Virus record (IMG/VR): IMGVR_UViG_3300022927_000163
Span: 1-20,200 of that record
DNA length: 20,200 bases
Direction: 5' to 3' (one strand)
Source of the DNA: a virus
Below are positions 1-9,015 of the stretch, in pieces. A program made the position numbers and the translations under genes. Positions within the stretch are counted from its first letter, which is position 1; each line of letters begins with the position of its first letter. The notes under the pieces are model-generated. The model ran no database searches and was not told the origin of the DNA. It worked only from the letters and a program-made list of their open reading frames with translations.

Positions 1-3000
1 CTGCTTTTACATATACATTACCTGCTGCGTTCTCAACGTGAACATCAACATCTTGACTGTCAGTGTTTAGTGTAATAGTTTCACCAGCACTATCAATACT
101 ATCAGTATTAACAGTAATGTTACCAAAAGTGCCTGCATCTGCAAATACACCAGTAGTGTTAACATTACCACTATCAACATTACCACTAAACGTAGCAGCA
201 ACACCGCCTGTGATTGTACCAGCTGTACTAGATAGTGTACCATCAGTTAGTGTACCACCAGTTACAGTACCACTTGCAGTCAATGTAGTTGCATCAACCA
301 ATGTTGTGTTAACATTGCCTGAATCAACATTACCACTAAACGTAGCAGCTACGCCACCTGTTAGTGTACCGGCAGTAATACTTGCAGTGCCATCAGTTAG
401 TGTGCCACCTGTTACAGTGCCACTTGCATCTACAGTAGTTGCATTAACTCTAGTTGTATTAACATTACCCGAATCAACATTACCACTGAATGTAGCGGCT
501 ACGCCACCTGTGATTGTACCAGATGTTGAACTCAATGTGCCATCAGTTAGTGTGCCACCAGTTACAGTACCACTTGCTGTTAGTGTAGTTGCATCAACCA
601 ATGTTGTGTTAACATTACCCGAATCAACGTTACCACTGAATGTAGCAGCAACACCACCTGTGATACTACCAGCATTAATACTTGCTGTACCATCAGTTAA
701 TGTGCCACCTTCGACAGTGCCACTTGCTGTAACAGATACTGTTGTGACGTCTGCTTGTGATACAATATTACCACCAGTTACGTTACCAATGGCTGTTAGT
801 GCTTGTGCTTCAAGTGCACCACCTGTAATCAAGTTACCGGCAGTTACGTTACCACTGAATGTAGCAGCAACACCACCTGTTAGTGTACCGGCAGTAATAC
901 TTGCTGTACCATCAGTTAATGTGCCACCTGTTACAGTGCCACTTGCAGTCAATGTAGTTGCATCAACCAATGTTGTGTTAACATTACCCGAATCAACATT
1001 ACCACTGAATGTAGCAGCAACACCACCTGTGATTGTACCACTAGTCGAACTCAATGTTCCGTCAGTTAATGTGCCACCTGTTACAGTGCCACTTGCATCT
1101 ACAGTAGTTGCATTAACTCTAGTTGTATTAACATTACCACTGTCAACATTACCACTGAATGTAGCAGCTACGCCGCCTGTGATACTACCAGCATTTAGGC
1201 TTGCAGTGCCATCAGTTAGTGTACCACCTGTTACAGTACCACTGAATGTAGCAGCTACGCCGCCAGTTACAGTACCACCAGTTGAACTCAACGTGCCGTC
1301 TGTTAGTGTACCACCTGTTACAGTGCCACTTGCATCTACGGTGGTTGCATTAACTCTAGTTGTGTTAACATTACCACTGTCGACATTACCACTGAATGTA
1401 GCGGCTACGCCACCTGTTAGCGTACCAGCATTAATACTTGCAGTGCCATCAGTTAGTGTAGCACCTTCAACGGTGCCTGTTGCAGTTAGACTTGTACCAG
1501 TAGCAGCACCAATATTTGGTGTTACAAACTGTGCGCCTGCTTTAACAACAACTGCATCAGCAGTGATTGTAGTTGTAGTTTCGTCAACATTTACAGATAG
1601 CTCATTACCCGATTTAGATAGACCGTCGCCTGCTACAATTGAACCAGCACCGGAGAACTGACTCCAGTTAATAGCAGTTGTACCCATAGTAACCGGAGCG
1701 TTTGTTGTACAAACCCAACCACTATCAAGGTATACTGTGCCTTCTTCAACAAAAGTAAACGCACCTGGAATTTCACTAGTAGGTGAACCATCCATGTCTT
1801 CTGCACGAGTTAGAACGTAGGCAGTGCCTGCGTCACCAAGTGTAGTTACAACATAGATACCATTGTTTGCGGCAGTAGATTCGTCTTTAACAAGTAGTCT
1901 ATCGCCTTGTGCCATTACAACATCATCTTGATCAGCCAATGCACCGTTGGCATTACCTGTTAGTGTAGCACCTACACCAGCTGTGCCGTTGTCGTATGTG
2001 TTGGCCGGTAGAGCAGTAGCAGTTGCGGCTCTAGTTGAACCTTTAACGTCAAGACCTTCTGCAACACTGTCAACATAGCCTTTATTGGCTGCGTCACTAT
2101 CTTGTACTGGATCTGCAAGAGAAACAATTTTTGCACTACTCGCATCAATAACGCCTGTGCCACTTGGAACAAGAACAATGTCTTCATTTGTGCCAGTTGC
2201 AGTAAGAGTTACTGAAGTACCTTTAACGTCAGTTGTGTTAACCACACTAGCATTTACGTTGCCAGTTGCGGTTACGTCTAGGCCCTGTACTGTACCAGTA
2301 AATGTAGCATTAGTTCCGCCTGTGATTGCACCTGAGTTGATACTCAATGTGCCATCAGTTAGTGTACCAGCACTTACTTGACCACTGAATGTAGCAGCAA
2401 CGCCACCTGTGATTGTACCACTAGTCGAACTCAATGTTCCGTCAGTTAATGTGCCACCAGTTACAGTACCACTTGCAGTCAATGTAGTTGCATCAACTAG
2501 TGTTGTGTTAACATTGCCTGAATCAACATTACCACTGAATGTAGCGGCTACGCCACCTGTGATACTACCACCAGTTAGTGTAGCAGTGCCATCAGTTAGT
2601 GTACCACCTGTTACAGTGCCACTTGCATCTACAGTAGTTGCATTAACTCTAGTTGTGTTAACATTGCCTGAATCAACATTACCACTGAACGTAGCAGCTA
2701 CGCCGCCTGTGATACTACCAGCATTTAGGCTTGCAGTGCCATCAGTTAGTGTACCGCCTTCAACAGTACCTGATGCTGTTACAGAGACAGTTGTTACGTC
2801 TGCTTGTGATACAATATTACCACCAGTTACATTACCAATGGCTGTTAGTGCTTGTGCTTCGAGTGCACCGCCTGTAATCAAGTTACCAGCAGTTACATTG
2901 CCACTAAACGTAGCAGCTACGCCGCCTGTTAGTGTACCAGCAGTAATACTTGCTGTACCATCAGTTAGTGTACCACCAGTTACAGTGCCACTTGCTGTTA

Positions 3001-4129
3001 GTGTAGTTGCATCAACTAGTGTTGTGTTAACATTACCACTGTTGACATTACCACTAAATGTAGCAGCTACGCCACCTGTTACAGTACCAGCTGTACTAGA
3101 TAGTGTGCCATCAGTTAGTGTGCCACCAGTTACAGTACCACTTGCTGTTAGTGTAGTTGCATCAACTAATGTTGTGTTAACATTACCACTGTCGACATTA
3201 CCACTAAACGTAGCAGCAACACCACCTGTGATACTGCCTGCGTTAAGACTTGCAGTACCATCAGTTAATGTGTCACCTTCGACAGTACCACTTGCAGTCA
3301 CGCTAACGGTTGTAACGTCTGCTTGTGATACAATATTACCACCAGTTACATTACCGGTTGCAGTTAATGCATCTGCTTCAAGTGCACCACTAGTAATCAA
3401 GTTACCAGCAGTTACGTTACCACTGAATGTAGCAGCTACGCCACCTGTAATACTACCTGCGTTAATACTTGCAGTTCCATCAGTTAATGTGTCACCTGTT
3501 ACAGTACCACTTGCTGTTAGTGTAGTTGCATCAACTAGTGTTGTATTAACATTACCCGAATCAACGTTACCACTGAATGTAGCAGAAACACCACTTGTGA
3601 TTGCACCCGAGTTGATACTCATTGTACCGTCTGTTAGTGTTGGCGCCTCAATAGAAGTACCAGCTTCGATTGTAGCATCAACATTTAGTGCTGTTGTTAC
3701 GTTACCACTTGGTGCCATGTTGACCAATGTAAGGTCTGCAACTTGTGCATCAGCATAACTTGATAGCGCGACCACGTTGCCACTTGCATCTGCTGATGTG
3801 AACCCTGCTGCAAATTCACTTTCACTTTCGTCCCAGATCCATGCGATGTTAGTTGAATCCCCACGTTCGCCAACAAAGCCAATGTCAAAAACTGGCGAGC
3901 CAGTTTGATCTTTAGCCAATAGCAAGATTGGATCTTCGATTAGTGTGTTTACAGTATCAAGTGTTGTACTTGTACCTTGTACTGTTAGATTTCCTGTTAC
4001 GGTAAGGTTACTACCGTATACCAGATCATCTGCCAGCTTACCTGCACTAACACTGTTGTCAACTAGTTTAGAACTAGCGACAATAGTACTGTCGGTAATC
4101 TGGTTATTCTTAATTCTGGTTATAGCCAT
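1..4129 (-). CDS. Giant repetitive tail fibre protein (3' end beyond window)
   Basis: One minus-strand frame starting at ATG 4129 reads to position 2 in the segments I translated (both ends, the central domain and most of the first repeats), giving at least 1376 residues; the C-terminus lies outside the window. The N-terminus (MAITRIKNNQITDSTI..., SKLVDNSVSAGKLADD) and a GNLTVTGNLTVQGTSTTLDT block near residues 40-60 are typical of marine T4-like phage fibre proteins. Then come a repeat array (about residues 185-580), a non-repetitive domain with DAANKGYVDS at residues 679-688, a second array (about residues 905-1315) and a different C-terminal stretch. Composition is extremely rich in T, G, A, V, S and N, as in trimeric beta-structured fibre shafts. 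The inferred role is host recognition or a long fibre shaft. A GGAG at 4141-4144 sits 11 bases before the start, and a perfect late-promoter octamer lies about 135 bases upstream. That it is a fibre is well supported; which fibre (side, long or short) is not. Confidence 0.85.
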   Translation of the reverse strand, partial: MAITRIKNNQITDSTIVASSKLVDNSVSAGKLADDLVYGSNLTVTGNLTVQGTSTTLDTVNTLIEDPILLLAKDQTGSPVFDIGFVGERGDSTNIAWIWDESESEFAAGFTSADASGNVVALSSYADAQVADLTLVNMAPSGNVTTALNVDATIEAGTSIEAPTLTDGTMSINSGAITSGVSATFSGNVDSGNVNTTLVDATTLTASGTVTGDTLTDGTASINAGSITGGVAATFSGNVTAGNLITSGALEADALTATGNVTGGNIVSQADVTTVSVTASGTVEGDTLTDGTASLNAGSITGGVAATFSGNVDSGNVNTTLVDATTLTASGTVTGGTLTDGTLSSTAGTVTGGVAATFSGNVNSGNVNTTLVDATTLTASGTVTGGTLTDGTASITAGTLTGGVAATFSGNVTAGNLITGGALEAQALTAIGNVTGGNIVSQADVTTVSVTASGTVEGGTLTDGTASLNAGSITGGVAATFSGNVDSGNVNTTRVNATTVDASGTVTGGTLTDGTATLTGGSITGGVAATFSGNVDSGNVNTTLVDATTLTASGTVTGGTLTDGTLSSTSGTITGGVAATFSGQVSAGTLTDGTLSINSGAITGGTNATFTGTVQGLDVTATGNVNASVVNTTDVKGTSVTLTATGTNEDIVLVPSGTGVIDASSAKIVSLADPVQDSDAANKGYVDSVAEGLDVKGSTRAATATALPANTYDNGTAGVGATLTGNANGALADQDDVVMAQGDRLLVKDESTAANNGIYVVTTLGDAGTAYVLTRAEDMDGSPTSEIPGAFTFVEEGTVYLDSGWVCTTNAPVTMGTTAINWSQFSGAGSIVAGDGLSKSGNELSVNVDETTTTITADAVVVKAGAQFVTPNIGAATGTSLTATGTVEGATLTDGTASINAGTLTGGVAATFSGNVDSGNVNTTRVNATTVDASGTVTGGTLTDGTLSSTGGTVTGGVAATFSGTVTGGTLTDGTASLNAGSITGGVAATFSGNVDSGNVNTTRVNATTVDASGTVTGGTLTDGTLSSTSGTITGGVAATFSGNVDSGNVNTTLVDATTLTASGTVTGGTLTDGTASITAGTLTGGVAATFSGNVTAGNLITGGALEAQALTAIGNVTGGNIVSQADVTTVSVTASGTVEGGTLTDGTASINAGSITGGVAATFSGNVDSGNVNTTLVDATTLTASGTVTGGTLTDGTLSSTSGTITGGVAATFSGNVDSGNVNTTRVNATTVDASGTVTGGTLTDGTASITAGTLTGGVAATFSGNVDSGNVNTTLVDATTLTASGTVTGGTLTDGTLSSTAGTITGGVAATFSGNVDSGNVNTTGVFADAGTFGNITVNTDSIDSAGETITLNTDSQDVDVHVENAAGNVYVKA
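181..1500 (-). repeat. Fibre repeat array 1 (9 units, 150-bp period)
   Basis: The codons for the unit anchor AATFSGN (read on + as taccactgaatgtagc and variants) start near 181, 331, 481, 631, 850, 1000, 1150, 1237 and 1387. Spacing is 150 bases except one 219-base step (631 to 850) and one shortened 87-base step (1150 to 1237). The 150-base unit encodes 50 residues containing SGNVDSGNVNTTLVDATT and then GTLTDGTASINAGSITGG. The unit beginning near 181 diverges after NVNTT and leads into the C-terminal sequence. Units differ mainly at third codon positions, so the repeat is kept at protein level. Confidence 0.93.
1501..2330 (-). other. Non-repetitive DAANKGYVDS domain inside the fibre
   Basis: This in-frame segment of the giant fibre gene separates the two repeat arrays. 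It encodes GTGVIDASSAKIVSLADP, then DAANKGYVDSVAEGLDVKGS at 2095-2036, then a stretch with GDRLLVKDESTAANNGIY and later GSIVAGDGLSKSGNELSV. The DAANKGYVD motif is common in phage tail fibres and structural proteins. The following block, with Trp residues in DSGWVCTTN and NWSQFSGAG, is also fibre-like and is probably a globular knob interrupting the shaft. I read every codon from 1922 to about 2245 in one frame, so the two arrays belong to one protein. Confidence 0.8.
2380..3690 (-). repeat. Fibre repeat array 2 (8 units, 150- and 219-bp units)
   Basis: Unit anchors lie at 2380, 2530, 2680, 2899, 3049, 3199, 3418 and 3568. Spacing is 150 bases except two 219-base steps (2680 to 2899 and 3199 to 3418). 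The longer unit contains 23 extra residues within a segment reading TAGNLITSGALEADALTATG followed by NVTGGNIVSQADVTT. A partial, diverged unit at about 3577-3690 (EAPTLTDGTMSINSGAITSG) opens the array on the N-terminal side. This array is N-terminal to the DAANKGYVDS domain. Confidence 0.93.
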
Positions 4130-4147
4130 ATTTTTTATATCTCCAAA

Positions 4148-4166
4148 TATTAAACCGGTTTTAATA
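4148..4166. repeat. AT-rich inverted repeat before the fibre start
   Basis: Minus strand TATTAAAACCGGTTTAATA has perfectly paired 7-base arms around a short CG-rich centre. It lies four bases upstream of the GGAG that probably serves as ribosome binding site for the giant fibre gene. It could be a weak RNA hairpin in the leader or a protein site; nothing here decides which. Confidence 0.4.
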
Positions 4167-4263
4167 TAAGGTATCTTCAGCTATGGTACTAACCCGTAGG
4201 CTTTTGCATCGCCAGTCACGCTTATTAATTACGTTAACAGAATATTACGTATTCTATTACTGT

Positions 4264-4271
4264 TATTTATA
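4264..4271 (-). promoter_or_regulatory. T4-type late promoter (TATAAATA) for the giant fibre gene
   Basis: The minus strand reads TATAAATA, an exact match to the T4 late-promoter -10 octamer used by gp55-bearing RNA polymerase. With the usual start about 6 bases downstream, the fibre mRNA would carry a leader of about 130 bases before ATG 4129. The 194-base gap 4130-4323 contains no convincing gene, so a promoter here makes sense. An intrinsic terminator for the upstream gene is not visible in the gap. Confidence 0.65.
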
Positions 4272-4323
4272 ATAAGTAAGAAAAATAAATTCTGCTATTT
4301 TTTTATAATCTGTTCACACGGCG

Positions 4324-5601
4324 TTATACAGCACTAATATTTCCAGATAATAAAACTTTTTTCCAATTGTTAACACTGTATACTGCTAGGCTTGGACTGC
4401 CGCCGTCACCATCACTGACGTAGATTATTTGCCCGTCTGCAACATTAGCAATGTTAGCCGCAGTGGCTACAGTATAGGTCGGCAATTGTAAACTTTGTAC
4501 AGTGCTCATTTCAACAACACCGTTTGTTAACACCTCAACTGTTGCATTACCGCTAAGATTTGTAATACTAGACACCGTAGTAACAGCACTAATAAATCTT
4601 ACTTCGATTGTGTCCCCAGTAGCTGGAGCTTCGGTAAATGTTATTGTGGTACCGCTAACGCTGTAGGAGCTCGTTGGTTCTTGGATGGTACCGTTAATAC
4701 TAACAATAATACCAGCAGTACTTGCTGCTTGATTTAGTGTAAATGCAGTTGTACTATCATCACCAGTTAGTGTTTGGCTAGTAATTGAACCAAATTCGCT
4801 GCCGCCTACATTGTCCCAGCTAGTGCCATCATATACTTCAACAAATCCAGTTGATGTATTAAATCTTAAATCCCCAGTCTCTGGTGAGCCGGGGCGCTGG
4901 GCTGTGTTTCCGACAGCAATGCCGAGAGCAGTTGTTGTATCAATTTGCACTGTGCCGCTGCCAGTAACTTCAAGGATAATATTATCTCCTGCATTTACTG
5001 TGCCGAGTGTAGTGTCGGCAACTGTTAAGTTACCAAGCTGGCTACTTGATCCAACTCCAAACGTGCCAACATATCTAGCACCAACAATATAAATTGATTT
5101 TCCTGTAACACCTGTATCTATTTGACTTGGAATATTGTCGCCGTTAAAGTTAAGTACACCTGCTTGATAATCAAAGAACCAGCCGTCTTCGTTGCCACTA
5201 CCGCTTTGGAATAATTGTGTTCCTGTACTTTGTGGATTTGCTGCGCCTTCGTCGTCGACATAAACTTTAACAAGATAAGTTGATCCAAATTCAGTTGGGA
5301 TCCAATCTGTTAAATTAGTTTTCCAGGTTTGGTTGTCTGGCGCTGTTAAATCTTCAGTGGTTTCAACAGTTGACTGGCCGCCTGCTGCATCCTGATAGAC
5401 TTCCACAATACTACTAGATGAACTCGGTTTAACACTAGGAATAGTTCCAGATTGCTGCCAAACTCTATCACCACGCATTAATAGCGGCGATGGTATACTT
5501 TCATTGAACGCTTCTTTATTTGAGGGAGGAGCAGTTTTAGCAACGCCAAACCCTAGCTTCTTCCAAAGAAAATCAACTTTAGTGCTATCTGCGAGTGCCA
5601 T
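4324..5601 (-). CDS. Virion structural protein with RFNTSTG module (425 aa)
   Basis: The N-terminus (DSTKVDFLWKKLGFGVAKTA, residues 5-24) resembles N-terminal segments of marine T4-like phage structural proteins. Around residues 240-265 there is a module GDLRFNTSTGFVEVYDGTSW, followed at about 275-338 by a beta-rich block (LTGDDSTTAFTLN ... IEVRFIS). The same two blocks occur in the 144-aa protein at 9035-9469, so the genes share domains. The C-terminus ends with IIYVSDGDGGSPSLAVYSV and a WKKV segment. It begins by a TAATG overlap with the end of the PKD-domain gene, so translation is probably coupled. It is likely a fibre- or baseplate-associated virion protein; the exact position in the particle is unknown. 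Confidence 0.75.
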   Translation of the reverse strand: MALADSTKVDFLWKKLGFGVAKTAPPSNKEAFNESIPSPLLMRGDRVWQQSGTIPSVKPSSSSSIVEVYQDAAGGQSTVETTEDLTAPDNQTWKTNLTDWIPTEFGSTYLVKVYVDDEGAANPQSTGTQLFQSGSGNEDGWFFDYQAGVLNFNGDNIPSQIDTGVTGKSIYIVGARYVGTFGVGSSSQLGNLTVADTTLGTVNAGDNIILEVTGSGTVQIDTTTALGIAVGNTAQRPGSPETGDLRFNTSTGFVEVYDGTSWDNVGGSEFGSITSQTLTGDDSTTAFTLNQAASTAGIIVSINGTIQEPTSSYSVSGTTITFTEAPATGDTIEVRFISAVTTVSSITNLSGNATVEVLTNGVVEMSTVQSLQLPTYTVATAANIANVADGQIIYVSDGDGGSPSLAVYSVNNWKKVLLSGNISAV

Positions 5602-8600
5602 TAGCTTGCTACTCCTACACTAACGCTGGTAAGCGATTCTCCGCTTGCTAATGCAATGCGAACTAATACGTTGTTACCAGTTGAATTTGAACTGTTTTCA
5701 CTACCCAATGTCATAGTATAGGCAGCATTAATTGCACTACCTGTTGGTATTACATCAGCGCCAGTGAGTGCACAACCCAAAGATCCATTACCACCGTTAC
5801 CGGTGTCGTCCCCGGGTACACCCGAACCTGCATACTGTACAGTACCATTAACCCAGCCGTTTGCAGTGCTTGCATCGTCAATAGTAGTACCAGGTGCAGC
5901 AATCCAAAGTCCAGTAATACCTGTTGTACTGTTTAAACTAATGTCAAAGTTGGCCATTGTTGCTCTACGGAATGCAAATGTAAAATATTGTGTGCCACTT
6001 CGTCCTGTGTTTAGGTCAGGCCCAGATGGCAAATAGCCACTGCTAAAGTCTGTAGTAAAGTGATCCAATGTGCCCCAGCGCACAACTGCTTCTTGTGTTC
6101 CGGCAATTGTCTCTGCACCACTCCAGGCATTGGAAGTATAATAGTTTGTTGCACTGTTAAATGCAGGGTTGTCTGCTGCACTTCCTAATCCAGTGATTCG
6201 CAACCCATCATCGTCAAAAACACTTCCTAGTGCATCTGCAACAGGAATATTTTGTTCATCAAATCCTGATAAACTTGCACTGTAGATTTGAATATATTGA
6301 TTAGTTATGTTTACTACACCACTAGATCCGTTAACATTGAACATCTGACTATCAACATACCCAACTGCTCTTGCGCTACCGTTTACACTCAGTGTAATAT
6401 TACCCATTGGTTGCGGGCTTGCAACACCAACGTCTGCATTAACAATTCCGGCAGTAACAAAACTTGGAGTTCCGTCGATATCACCGTAGGTTTTTGTTTG
6501 TGTGTTAATAATACTGCCGCTTGTGCCCTCAGCTAATGTGCCTGTGGTAAACTGTATAGGCTGACTGGTATTTCTGTATGTCTGTCCTGTCAAGTTGGAT
6601 ACTTCTAAACCCTGAATTTGAATAGCAGGACTGCCTGTATTGTAATATGGTACACCTGAAATATATCTGTAAGTGCCGGCAGTTTGTTCTACAATAACTG
6701 CGTTACCTTGCACTACCGTCGGTACATCAGTCATGTCATCTTTAACAAAATCAACAAGATTAGTGTCGCCGGTAGTGGTATGACTTAATTTTGCATCGTT
6801 GTAACCTACACTAATTCCACTAAGGGCACGTTGCCACCGTGCATCAAATACTTTAGCAAATCCACTTGGGTAAGTGCTTGCACTAATTTCATCGTGTGCA
6901 TCACCATCTGCAACAACAATCAAATCTGTGTATGTACCCGATGCATCACCGCTGCTAGTAAAGGTAACATTGCCTGCTGCTGATCCGTTAAACTGTGCTG
7001 ACAGTGTTCCCGATATAGCAGTATTTGCATTTGTAACATTGTTTGTATTAATAGTTGTGGTAGTTGTATAGCGTGTAACACTCGATCCTGCCGCAACAAT
7101 GTTACCTCCACTATTATCTGTAGCATTAGCTGCCAAAAATGGAGACGTCCCTTGACTTGAATCTTGTAAACTCAATGTCTTAGTACTTAATGCACCTGGT
7201 TGTGCAGGATTTGCATTAATTTGAATATAGTTGCTCTTGACTTCGCTGTCAGATTGTGCTATAGTAGCAGGAGTTCCGTAAACATCTAGCTCAACTGTAT
7301 AGTTGCCTGTGCTTGAATAGGTGTTGGTAATATTACCATTACCAGGTGTACCAGCACCACTAGTAATGTTACCAGTTGTGTTGCCGTCGCCGAACGCCCA
7401 ATCAAATATTGTTGCATTCTGACTGATATTGTCAAATGTAAATAATGCTCTGTCTGCACCGTCACGATAGTCTGTAAATACATAACCATCTTGTGCATTA
7501 TCGCCTGTTCTGTCACTGAGTGTAACTGCGGACCCGGTGTAGATTGATCTCACATCTGGTTCAATTGTAATTGTAGTAGTACCACTTACAAAAGGTGAAT
7601 TGGTGCTGCCGTTTCTTACCTGTAAAGTAACATCAAATGTTTGGCTCGTGCCGCTTGCTTGATTACCCGAACTGAGGGCAAACGTATGATCAATAGTAGA
7701 TCCTGGGTTACCAGCAACTCCACTTTGTATATTAACATTAGCAACTGACCCATCATCCCATGTCCAAAGATATTTTTGCTGACTACCAAACACCGCAGTA
7801 GTTCCTGGGTCAGTAGCAACAGTGTTTGTAAATGTTACCACACCACCGGAGGTTGCTTCTTCGTTAACTAATGTAGTTGCACTAGCAGTAAACTGACTAG
7901 TGTGATCACTGTACACACTCACTGTCCCTGGCGCACTGTATACTGTAACCGGAGTTGGTCCGGCTGTGCTTGACGTACCAGCTAGTACAATTGTGTACTG
8001 CTCGTCGCCGCCCGAGTTGGTGTAGGTATTTGTAAGTGTTGTCCAACCCAATACCGGATTTGTATTTGCAACACCATCTCCCCAATCAAGTTCGTAGCTT
8101 GATGTTACATTTGTTGATGTGTTATTAATCTCAGCTAATGCACCACTGTCGATGCTGTTGTCTGTTATAGTAAATGCCGGTACAGGATTCGGGGTGTAAA
8201 GTGTAATATAGTTTGTTCTAGTTCTGGTGTCAACTGAACCTTTTGCGCCAAGAGAAACATTTCCTTGGTAAGTGCCATCAGAGTTAAATGCTGTCAGTGA
8301 CACAGTAAATTGTCCGCCGCCATCATCGTTATACGTGTGACTAACATTAAGGCCACTTGTTGATGTATTACCATCGCCAAAGTCCCAAAGATAGTTATCA
8401 GCAGTACCTACTAAACTTCCGTTAAATGTTACAGTTTGCGGGCTCGGTCCTGCAACAGGCGTACCAGTAAATTCAACTTGGCCAACATATGTGCCATTAG
8501 CAATGTTTAGCGCAACTTGATTGAGATCATCAAGACCGTCAGTTACAAATGTATTAGTTGTCCAATCATTATAAGCTACATTAGTTGTTAGATCTCCGTC

Positions 8601-8987
8601 AGTTGGTGTCCCAAGGCTAATAACATTACCTGTTAGCCCCCCAACGTTACTAATTGGAATAAAACTTAGAACGCCAGCACCGTCGGTGCTCAACACTGTG
8701 CCGCTTGAGCCGCCTGTGATTGTTATATCTTCGACTGCACCTAAGTTAAGCTCTGACCCTGACAAGTCAAGATTTCCAAGATTAGATGTGATACTGTTAC
8801 CAGTAATTACAACATTGCCAATTGAGGCATCGTCGGGTGTTGTAATAGCATGGGTAGTTGATGTAGTGTTAACACCAATTCTGCTGTTAGCCACGTCGAT
8901 ATACAACGCATCTGTGCTAATTGCTAAATTAGTGCTCCGTTGTAAATCGTTTGCTAATGCATTACCAGAAACCCGTGCAATTGCCAT
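5601..8987 (-). CDS. Large virion protein with four PKD-like domains (1128 aa)
   Basis: Four Ig-fold PKD-type domains can be recognised by their signature cores: YLWDFGDGNTST at about residues 199-210, YELDWGDGV at 298-306, YLWTWDDGSV at 406-415 and FDWAFGDGNT at 528-537. Each is followed by a Tyr/Phe-containing T-x-x strand such as HTYNDDGG, NTYTNSGG, HTFALSSG and NTYSSTGNYTVEL. Residues 1-160 are a fibre-style N-terminal part (MAIARVSGNALANDLQ ... GNVVITGNSIT), and residues 600-1128 are beta-rich without a family I can name. PKD domains on phage virions are thought to mediate weak attachment to cell-surface glycans. The start has AGAGGAT about 10 bases upstream, and a perfect TATAAATA lies 29 bases before the ATG. 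Its stop overlaps the next start as TAATG. Structural role is well supported, exact function inferred. Confidence 0.85.
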   Translation of the reverse strand: MAIARVSGNALANDLQRSTNLAISTDALYIDVANSRIGVNTTSTTHAITTPDDASIGNVVITGNSITSNLGNLDLSGSELNLGAVEDITITGGSSGTVLSTDGAGVLSFIPISNVGGLTGNVISLGTPTDGDLTTNVAYNDWTTNTFVTDGLDDLNQVALNIANGTYVGQVEFTGTPVAGPSPQTVTFNGSLVGTADNYLWDFGDGNTSTSGLNVSHTYNDDGGGQFTVSLTAFNSDGTYQGNVSLGAKGSVDTRTRTNYITLYTPNPVPAFTITDNSIDSGALAEINNTSTNVTSSYELDWGDGVANTNPVLGWTTLTNTYTNSGGDEQYTIVLAGTSSTAGPTPVTVYSAPGTVSVYSDHTSQFTASATTLVNEEATSGGVVTFTNTVATDPGTTAVFGSQQKYLWTWDDGSVANVNIQSGVAGNPGSTIDHTFALSSGNQASGTSQTFDVTLQVRNGSTNSPFVSGTTTITIEPDVRSIYTGSAVTLSDRTGDNAQDGYVFTDYRDGADRALFTFDNISQNATIFDWAFGDGNTTGNITSGAGTPGNGNITNTYSSTGNYTVELDVYGTPATIAQSDSEVKSNYIQINANPAQPGALSTKTLSLQDSSQGTSPFLAANATDNSGGNIVAAGSSVTRYTTTTTINTNNVTNANTAISGTLSAQFNGSAAGNVTFTSSGDASGTYTDLIVVADGDAHDEISASTYPSGFAKVFDARWQRALSGISVGYNDAKLSHTTTGDTNLVDFVKDDMTDVPTVVQGNAVIVEQTAGTYRYISGVPYYNTGSPAIQIQGLEVSNLTGQTYRNTSQPIQFTTGTLAEGTSGSIINTQTKTYGDIDGTPSFVTAGIVNADVGVASPQPMGNITLSVNGSARAVGYVDSQMFNVNGSSGVVNITNQYIQIYSASLSGFDEQNIPVADALGSVFDDDGLRITGLGSAADNPAFNSATNYYTSNAWSGAETIAGTQEAVVRWGTLDHFTTDFSSGYLPSGPDLNTGRSGTQYFTFAFRRATMANFDISLNSTTGITGLWIAAPGTTIDDASTANGWVNGTVQYAGSGVPGDDTGNGGNGSLGCALTGADVIPTGSAINAAYTMTLGSENSSNSTGNNVLVRIALASGESLTSVSVGVAS

Positions 8988-9015
8988 TTATAATGCTATC
9001 CTCTAAATCTTATTG

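Noticed and set aside
181-3690. CRISPR-like or other non-coding repeat array
   Set aside because: The units are 150-219 bases, vary at third codon positions and are continuous coding sequence without spacers, so they are protein repeats.
63-3758. Long plus-strand frames (532 and 449 codons, Val/Pro/Ser-rich) opposite the fibre gene
   Set aside because: They are the antisense of the repeated ACA/AGT/GGT/GTT codons of the minus-strand fibre and repeat with the same 150-base period. They lack a plausible ribosome binding site, and the minus-strand frame has recognisable fibre motifs throughout.
4239-4255. AGAATA/TATTCT hairpin as a terminator of the 425-aa gene
   Set aside because: The stem is only six A-T-rich pairs and no T-run follows on the coding strand.
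4183-4272. 29-codon plus-strand ORF (MVLTRRLLHRQSRLL...) as a real small gene
   Set aside because: It is on the strand opposite to all other genes, has only a weak AAGG 11 bases upstream and no recognised similarity; kept only as a note in the gap finding.
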